Source: Amyelois transitella (taxonomy: Eukaryota > Arthropoda > Insecta > Lepidoptera > Pyralidae). Taken from it: DNA of 64,000 bases. Below, in pieces: positions 61,601-64,000 of this stretch; the first letter of the stretch is position 1, and every line of letters starts with the position of its first letter. Both the position numbers and the translations under genes were made by a program. The notes beneath the pieces were generated by a model. It searched no databases and was not told the origin of the DNA. It saw only the letters and a list, made by a program, of their open reading frames with translations. Location: NCBI RefSeq assembly GCF_032362555.1, contig NC_083531.1, positions 1,612,001-1,676,000 of the forward strand. Direction: 5' to 3'.

Positions 61601-63022
61601 TTTAAAAAGCCGCTGACAAAGTATGAATTTCACAGATACTGTGCCAAACTGCCCTCCGATACGTTCACCCGCCTGGCGCCTCAGTGGTGGACGGAGCAGG
61701 TTCGAATCCCGGACAGCGCCGGGGAACTACACACGGCTTACATATGTACACTACGGCTGCCGCTTAACTGTCCTGTTAAATATAATATAGTGGTAAGTGT
61801 CAATTATGAATTTGGAAGCCAATTTTGTTCATGCGCAATAAGTCTCATTCGCAAAATGTCCATTGGTCGTAAATGTCTCTTTCGCATAATGTCCCCTGGT
61901 CGTAAATGTCTTTTTTTTTGCAAAATGTCCCCTGGTTGTAAATGTCTTTTTTTTTGCAAAATGTCCCCTGGTCGTAAATGTCTTTTTTTTTTGCTAAATG
62001 TCCCCTGGTCGTTAATGTCTTTTTTTTGCAAAATGTCCCCTTGTCGTAAATGTCTTTTTTTTGCAAAATGTCCCCTTGTCGTAAATGTCTATTTCGCAAA
62101 ATGTCCCCTGGCCGTAAATGTCTTTTTTTTTTGCAAAATGTCCCCTTGTCGTATAGATATAGTTGTTTTTATTTTTAACATACATACACATATGGTCACG
62201 TCTATATCCCTTGCGGGTTAGACAGAGCCAATAGTCTTGAAAAGACTGAATGGCCACTTTCAGCTATTTGGCTCAACGATAGAATTGAGATTCAAATAGT
62301 GACAGGTTGCTAGCCCATATCGTCTAAAAAAGAATCCCAAGTTTGTAAGCCTATCCCTTAGTCGTCTTTTACGACATCCACGGGAAAGAGATGGAGTGGT
62401 CCTATTCTTTTTTTGTATCGGTGCCGGGAACCACACGGCACTTTTTTTTTAAATAAAATATTTTCTTCGTTCGCCCAGGGTCACCCAATGAAAACCAGAG
62501 TGCTCGCCCGCCGCATGGTGGCGCTGCAAGCTTGCAGGATACTACACAAATCTGGCGAATTAGACGAACAGCTGATGCCTATTGGTATGTTTAGACATTT
62601 ATTTATTTATTCATTCATTTATTCATTCGTTTATTCATTCATTCATGTATTCATTCATTATATATAATATTTGTAAATTGACGTCCGATGAAAATGCTGC
62701 AGTGTAGTTTGTTCCGCCGCTTCTTCTACACATGCGCTTTGGAAGCGGTAGTAGTTATAATTAGATTTAAGTGATGTCACGTTAATAAGTGACTTATTAT
62801 TTAATATTTTCAAGACTGTTGAATCTGTCTACCCCGCAAGGGATATAGACGTGATTATAAGAATGAATGAATGCTTTTTATATTATTATTTTTTTTTTTA
62901 AAGGCAAAGAGAACTTCAAAGCGGCGGAATTGGAAAACTCAAATTTCACGAGCGACAGTGGCGACACCGGTGACGCGGCGAGACCGGGAACTACGAAGCG
63001 AAGGCAGTATTATTATAAGCGG
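46652..63022 (+). CDS. Dcr-1: Dicer-1, N-terminal 1,333 codons (incomplete at window edge)
   Basis: Produces mature microRNAs from pre-miRNAs in the cytoplasm with a dsRBD partner. Fourteen coding exons, all in frame: 46652-46800, 47912-48071, 52992-53117, 54398-54936, 55363-55512, 56660-56778, 57232-58358, 58833-58951, 59263-59367, 59949-60078, 60358-61250, 61636-61792, 62479-62584 and 62904-63022. Similarity to insect Dicer-1 is clear: [85 protein letters not shown], and [14 protein letters not shown] at the end. The helicase is degenerate: no Walker A at about 30-37 (VEYPAFIS) and ESCH (132-135) in place of DECH. Motifs V and VI remain. Acidic low-complexity insertions fill parts of exons 4, 7 and 11. 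The start follows an acceptor directly (TTTTTCAG then ATGATG), so the 5' UTR is in an upstream exon. PAZ and RNase III regions are not in view. Confidence 0.92.
46810..46985. repeat. Family D repeat
   Basis: Shares CTTGACCATGGA, TTGGGTGAGTCAGGTTTT and GGTTACATCCTCACC with 8995-9385. It starts right after the donor of Dicer-1 exon 1. Confidence 0.5.
47022..47255 (+). repeat. tRNA-derived SINE, full length
   Basis: A tRNA-like head has an A box (TAACGCAGCGGTAGTGCGC) and an exact B box (GGTTCGAATCC at about 47077). Then comes a body with GAAATGAACTTTCTCTGATAAG, GGTCTTGGATGTTTATTTAT and CGAACTTACTTCGATCTGTG, and a TATTTATTT tail. Related copies: 21392, 40731 and 58393. Confidence 0.8.
47393..47563 (+). 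repeat. Repeat B
   Basis: GTCCTGGCAAAGTGTCAGATC to GGCGTGATTTTATGTATGTA. One frame reads [20 protein letters not shown]. It has the same terminal motif as repeat A. Confidence 0.65.
47567..47782 (+). repeat. Helitron-like repeat
   Basis: Begins CTAGCTGTCCCGGCAAACGT and ends GAGAATTTTATATATAAGAT; matches 37622-37785. The CTAG-type end and hairpin-rich body fit nonautonomous Helitrons. Confidence 0.55.
48150..48413 (-). repeat. Repeat A copy
   Basis: Begins CATAGTTTCGTCCATATCCCC and ends GTGCTGGAAACCACAAGGCAC. It is about 80 bp after Dicer-1 exon 2. Confidence 0.75.
48465..48659 (-). repeat. 3' LTR of the copia element
   Basis: On the element strand it starts TGTTAGTAATTGAACGC and ends CCGAAAAAACCTTTA. 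The gag-pol stop codon lies just inside it. Confidence 0.9.
48647..52498 (-). CDS. copia Gag-Pol polyprotein, 1,283 aa
   Basis: Uninterrupted. Gag region with a CCHC zinc knuckle at 209-222 ([14 protein letters not shown]). Aspartic protease at WYIDSGAS (257-263). An integrase follows with the H-x-C-type start around [10 protein letters not shown] and CIQCCEG, then HSDLCGPM and RTDNGTEY, and [14 protein letters not shown]. Reverse transcriptase: [28 protein letters not shown] and the catalytic VWVDDLI. RNase [28 protein letters not shown] and [10 protein letters not shown]. The gene order gag-PR-IN-RT-RH is that of Ty1/copia. No stop or frameshift was seen, so it may still be mobile. Confidence 0.95.
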   Translation of the reverse strand: MSSHGQMFNLEKLTGRENFATWKFAAKTYLEHEDLWQCVEPGPEKSVNATKDVKAKAKLILLLDPQIYVHVQNCQTAKQVWDNLLKAFDDRGLTRKVGLLKDLVNTSLESCSGVEDFISKIMTTAHKLRNIGFEVNDEWLGTLMLAGLPDVYAPMIMGLESSGIEISADLVKTKLLQEIKTTDNSAAFFTNSKKTNNNQKPSKYKGPRCFKCNKYGHFAKFCKSAEKTNKNEHKSEERSSFVAAFSATVGEEKDKWYIDSGASMHMTSRVDWMYNVTAPSVNSITVANREPLPVKGLGCIDIYLSQGNKIQVKNVLYVPGLATNLLSVSTIVKCGHKVTFNDTGCDIHDISGKYVCSATLKNKLYVLETKSNCETAHLTSDGENINSIDLWHFRMAHLHVSAVSKLPDCADGVTLTPASSNVTRCIQCCEGKQARLPFKNTGTRATQPLEVIHSDLCGPMENLSHAGMKYFITFIDDYTRMVHVYFMKDKLNVLEIFKDFKLKAENKLSYKIKTIRTDNGTEYCNVHFEKYLSNSGITHQTSTPYTPQHNGMAERMNRTLVERARCMLFYANLNKRFWAEAIATAAYIVNRSPTKSLGYKTPYEMWTSKKPNLSHMRIFGSEAMVHIPKEKRRKWDKKSNRMILVGYCETSKGYRLFDPKSSKILISRDVIFFEKLQNKTQEATNINPPLDDHSEESAVSSPSPSKSDTYSGIGQADEDNSSEYETDVGDLDESYQPPKNISPQQIGRMNLRNRNKAEKHVSESNMYCMFTDLSDPQSVEEALSSPHASQWRKAMDEEYSSLIKNKTWTLTDLPPSKRALPSKWVFKTKSDQDGNIVRYKARLVIKGYIQRKGIDYEEIYSPVARYTTLRYLFALAARFNFDIDQMDAVSAFLQGEIDKEIYMEQPELYNEGSQVCYLHKSIYGLKQASRLWNIKLNKVLLEIGMLQCKTDPCVYYNMEKNTFIAVWVDDLILFTSQLSVKNKIKEQLKINFDMKDLGSASNCVGLHIIRKGNAVMLNQKKYIEEILAKFGMTDCKPAKTPVEVGLKFSEDDSVCDNPYQQAIGSLLYVAQCTRPDISFTVNMLSRYNKEPKTGHWIAVKRVLRYLQGTKDLMLVYTKDGDGTIAAYCDADWASDMHDRKSYTGNVFILQNGAISWCSRKQATVALSTAEAEYMSMSSATQEALWLQQLHVELGQQQASPIIINCDNQSAIRLANNDCYLPRTKHIDIRYHFLRDQVNKCKVKFNFCKSSEMVADILTKGTTLEKLLFCVNGMGLRSGVDVSN
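52646..52840 (-). repeat. 5' LTR of the copia element
   Basis: Same sequence as the 3' LTR by eye. It lies 150 bp upstream of Dicer-1 exon 3, on the opposite strand. Confidence 0.9.
53132..53420 (+). repeat. Full-length repeat A inserted next to the Dicer-1 exon 3 donor
   Basis: Flanked by AGTTTATAAAA at 53121-53131 and 53421-53431. The exon ends at 53117 and its donor is GTGAGT, so the left duplication begins inside the donor. The 5' hairpin is doubled, as in the 8246 copy. Confidence 0.9.
53447..53625 (+). repeat. Repeat B
   Basis: TTGATCAAATTAAGGATGTCC to AGGCGTGATTTTATGTATGTATGC, directly downstream of a repeat A. Confidence 0.65.
53664..54150 (+). repeat. Solo LTR fragment, Helitron-like repeat and repeat A end
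   Basis: 53664 to about 53832 is the LTR family 1 start (TGTGGCGACATCTC), cut off before its end. 53835-54036 is the Helitron-like unit (CCTACTACTATTATAAAGGCG to GCGGGCGGCCTCTAGT), which apparently replaced the rest. 54060-54150 is a 5'-truncated repeat A. Confidence 0.65.
55022..55298 (-). repeat. Repeat A copy
   Basis: From ATACATACCTACATATAATCACG to GTGCCGGGAACAATACGGCAC; about 85 bp after Dicer-1 exon 4. Confidence 0.8.
55725..56225 (+). repeat. Two repeat A copies in tandem
   Basis: 55725-55935 (5'-truncated, ends abruptly in GATATAG) and 55961-56225 (full, with a (TATG)n tail). Both are in the Dicer-1 sense orientation. Confidence 0.8.
56385..56590 (+). repeat. Family E repeat with ATTCT tail
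   Basis: TTGTAAATTGACGTCCTATG to GATACCTTGTATCCAATTTTG, then three ATTCT units. About 70 bp before Dicer-1 exon 6. Confidence 0.65.
56785..57035 (+). repeat. Diverged repeat A copy
   Basis: TTGCCGTGTGGTTACCGGCAC starts within about ten bases of the Dicer-1 exon 6 donor; ends CACGTGATTATATGAATG. Confidence 0.7.
57645..58140 (+). repeat. 39-bp coding minisatellite in Dicer-1 exon 7
   Basis: Twelve full units and one partial encode a 13-residue repeat of the type [13 protein letters not shown] (residues about 553-717). Variable positions are mostly the second to fourth residue of the unit. Length changes by whole units keep the frame. Confidence 0.95.
58393..58820 (-). repeat. tRNA-type SINE and repeat B, both antisense to Dicer-1
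   Basis: 58393-58592 is the SINE (B box complement GGATTCGAACC, GCGTACTACCGCTGCGCCACA head) and 58700-58820 is repeat B. Repeat B extends to about 12 bp before the acceptor of Dicer-1 exon 8. Confidence 0.65.
59379..59905 (+). repeat. Family H repeat and 5'-truncated repeat A
   Basis: 59379-59640 starts TATACTAATATTATAAAGCTG, 11 bp after Dicer-1 exon 9. 59735-59905 holds the last part of repeat A, ending GGGATAATATGGTATG just before exon 10. Confidence 0.6.
60084..60262 (-). repeat. Degraded repeat A copy against the Dicer-1 exon 10 donor
   Basis: TTATATCTTACGGGGCGGACAG through GCCTTTTACAACATCAGAACC. It starts within six bases of the exon end at 60078. Confidence 0.6.
61258..61566. repeat. 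Repeat A pieces in both orientations
   Basis: A short plus fragment (61258-61336) is joined to a minus copy (61340-61566), again just after a Dicer-1 exon (ending 61250). Confidence 0.65.
61848..62151. repeat. Intronic minisatellite, about 35 bp x 9
   Basis: The unit is GCAAAATGTCCCCTGGTCGTAAATGTC plus a T run of variable length. It lies within 60 bp after Dicer-1 exon 12. Open frames across it are a repeat artefact. Confidence 0.9.
62177..62443 (-). repeat. Full-length repeat A copy
   Basis: From ACATACATACACATATGGTCACG to GTGCCGGGAACCACACGGCAC. It ends about 35 bp before Dicer-1 exon 13, so the T-rich DNA next to it supplies the acceptor tract. Confidence 0.8.
62600..62872 (+). repeat. 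ATTC simple repeat, family E and repeat A fragments
   Basis: (TTTATTCA)n at 62600-62660, family E at 62668-62800 (truncated, no tail) and the last 60 bp of repeat A at 62808-62872. Confidence 0.6.
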
Positions 63023-63107
63023 GTGAGTGTAACTTATAGAATCTCCCTATTTTATTTGTGGCAATGGGAGTGAAACAACTCAATTGTAGACACTAAAAAA
63101 TAAACTA

Positions 63108-63385
63108 AATGCCGTGTTTTAGTATAAAACCGTTCCATATCTTTTTTGTGGATGTTGTAAAAGGCGAGTAAGGGATAGGCTTATAAACTTGTGATTCCGC
63201 TTGTAGACGATGGGCTAGCAACTTGTCACTATTTGAATCTCAATTCCATCATATTGCCATACAGGTGAAAGTGGCCTTTTAGTCTTAAGTGGCCTTTTAG
63301 TCTTAAGTGGCCTTTTAGTCTTATCAAGACCGTTGGCTCTGTTTACCCGGCAAGGTATATAGACGTGACTATATGTTTGTATACG
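63108..63385 (+). repeat. Repeat A copy with an internal tripled 18-mer
   Basis: AGTGGCCTTTTAGTCTTA is repeated three times at about 63271-63324. The 5' hairpin is lost and the tail is short. Confidence 0.75.
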
Positions 63386-63632
63386 TTTAATGTTGTGTTC
63401 GGCACAAATAATATGTACATATTTGTAGGTTGTCATAATAGGCTATTTTACACCATGTAAAAAAAAATATAAAAATGCACGTATCTTATAGATTTTGTAA
63501 AAAATAAAAGAAAAACATCGATCATTATTCATAAAAGTGCAATATGGATTTTATAATTCAATTTAAAAAATCCTCTTTTTTAATCTGTTCTTCAAAAGTC
63601 GAAAACGCTATCCGCCATGTTGGGTACTGACG

Positions 63633-63640
63633 TGACGTCA
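63633..63640. promoter_or_regulatory. CRE-like palindrome
   Basis: TGACGTCA, 123 bp upstream of the ATG at 63763. Single-motif match. Confidence 0.3.
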
Positions 63641-63762
63641 TACTTTTAGTAAACAAATATCGAATCGAAAACATATTGATGATGTTAGACTCTGTTTATT
63701 TTGAAATTTTAAAATTTCTATCACGTTTTTGGGTTTTTACTCTTTAATAATTTAATAGAATC

Positions 63763-63852
63763 ATGGAAGACGGTTTTGTGAAAGCAGACAATATAAATCT
63801 ACCGAGGATTAATACGTTAATGGTGGCGAAATTTTTTGCGTCCATAACATAA
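63763..63852 (+). pseudogene. Start of a SWIM/YqaJ-type repeated gene, cut short
   Basis: The frame MEDGFVKADNINLPRIN then LMVAKFFAS resembles, from memory, the N-terminus of a multi-copy lepidopteran family with a SWIM zinc finger and YqaJ-like nuclease domain. Here a stop follows two codons later with no donor in between, so only 29 residues are encoded. It is most likely a broken or fragmentary copy within a Dicer-1 intron. Confidence 0.4.
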
Positions 63853-63933
63853 CCTAAAAGTACTCAAAGGTTGTTGGTGTTATATTAACATGACTTGTGG
63901 TTACTTTACTATTTACAATGAATGCTAACTTAC

Positions 63934-64000
63934 ATCAAAGTGGTCTTCACAGAAATACAATCTTGATTTTGTAGACAATGCCTTTGGATCTCTTCTTGCT
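63934..64000 (-). CDS. THAP-domain exon, partial
   Basis: Minus strand from the window edge to a GTAAGT donor at 63933-63928. The only frame open throughout reads KALSTKSRLYFCEDHFD at its end, which is the typical C-terminal part of a THAP zinc finger (C-x2-H pair, HF). The rest of the protein lies outside the window on one side and in an unrecognised exon on the other. It could be a transposase (P-element type) or a host DNA-binding protein. Confidence 0.5.

Noticed and set aside
61790-62221. Repetitive frames of 75-143 codons on both strands
   Set aside because: They are products of the intronic minisatellite.
46652-63022. Dicer-1 as a pseudogene because of its degenerate helicase
   Set aside because: All 14 exons join in frame with sound splice sites and the conserved blocks are intact. 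Degenerate helicases are normal for insect Dicer-1.

Overview
This window looks like a gene-bearing piece of a lepidopteran (moth or butterfly) nuclear genome. It is AT-rich, its genes are split by many introns with GT/AG junctions, and the protein families are insect ones. It is packed with interspersed repeats: a roughly 265-bp retroposon (called repeat A here) occurs more than 40 times, together with tRNA-type SINEs, solo LTRs, Helitron-like and mariner, MULE and copia elements. No bacterial-style operons, rRNA genes, true tRNA genes or CRISPR arrays were seen.

Layout, left to right. 1-6 kb: AT-rich DNA with no recognisable gene, possibly the long 3' UTR of a gene to the left. 6-10 kb: repeats, including a solo LTR. 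10.2-10.8 kb: a small C2H2 zinc-finger gene (-). 12.8-15.0 kb: a three-exon secreted carboxylesterase gene (+) whose nucleophile serine is replaced by glycine. 16.8-29.2 kb: a TMEM26-family membrane protein gene (-) in nine exons, with an in-frame TGA followed by more in-frame coding sequence and a tenth exon; a broken mariner lies in one intron. 31.1-45.0 kb: MOCS3/UBA4 (-), complete in 11 exons and 471 codons. Its introns hold an apparently intact MULE transposon (intron 10) and a two-exon transposon-related gene (intron 9). 46.7-63.0 kb: the 5' part of Dicer-1 (+), 14 coding exons and 1,333 codons, running from the start to just past the Dicer dimerisation (DUF283) region; the PAZ and RNase III exons lie to the right of what can be seen. 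An intact copia element with apparently identical LTRs sits in its second coding intron. 63.6-64 kb: a short coding fragment (+) and the edge of a THAP-domain exon (-).

MOCS3 and Dicer-1 are divergent neighbours separated by about 1 kb and may share a promoter region; I see no functional link between them otherwise. MOCS3 is the E1-like activator and sulfurtransferase for molybdopterin synthase and for Urm1-dependent tRNA thiolation. Dicer-1 processes pre-microRNAs.

The most unusual items are the TMEM26 in-frame TGA, the inactive-looking esterase, the degenerate and low-complexity-expanded Dicer-1 helicase, repeat A copies sitting directly against splice donors, and repeats downstream of two stop codons that copy the end of the coding sequence. 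Exon boundaries were read by hand from splice motifs, reading frame and family similarity; no alignment program was run.
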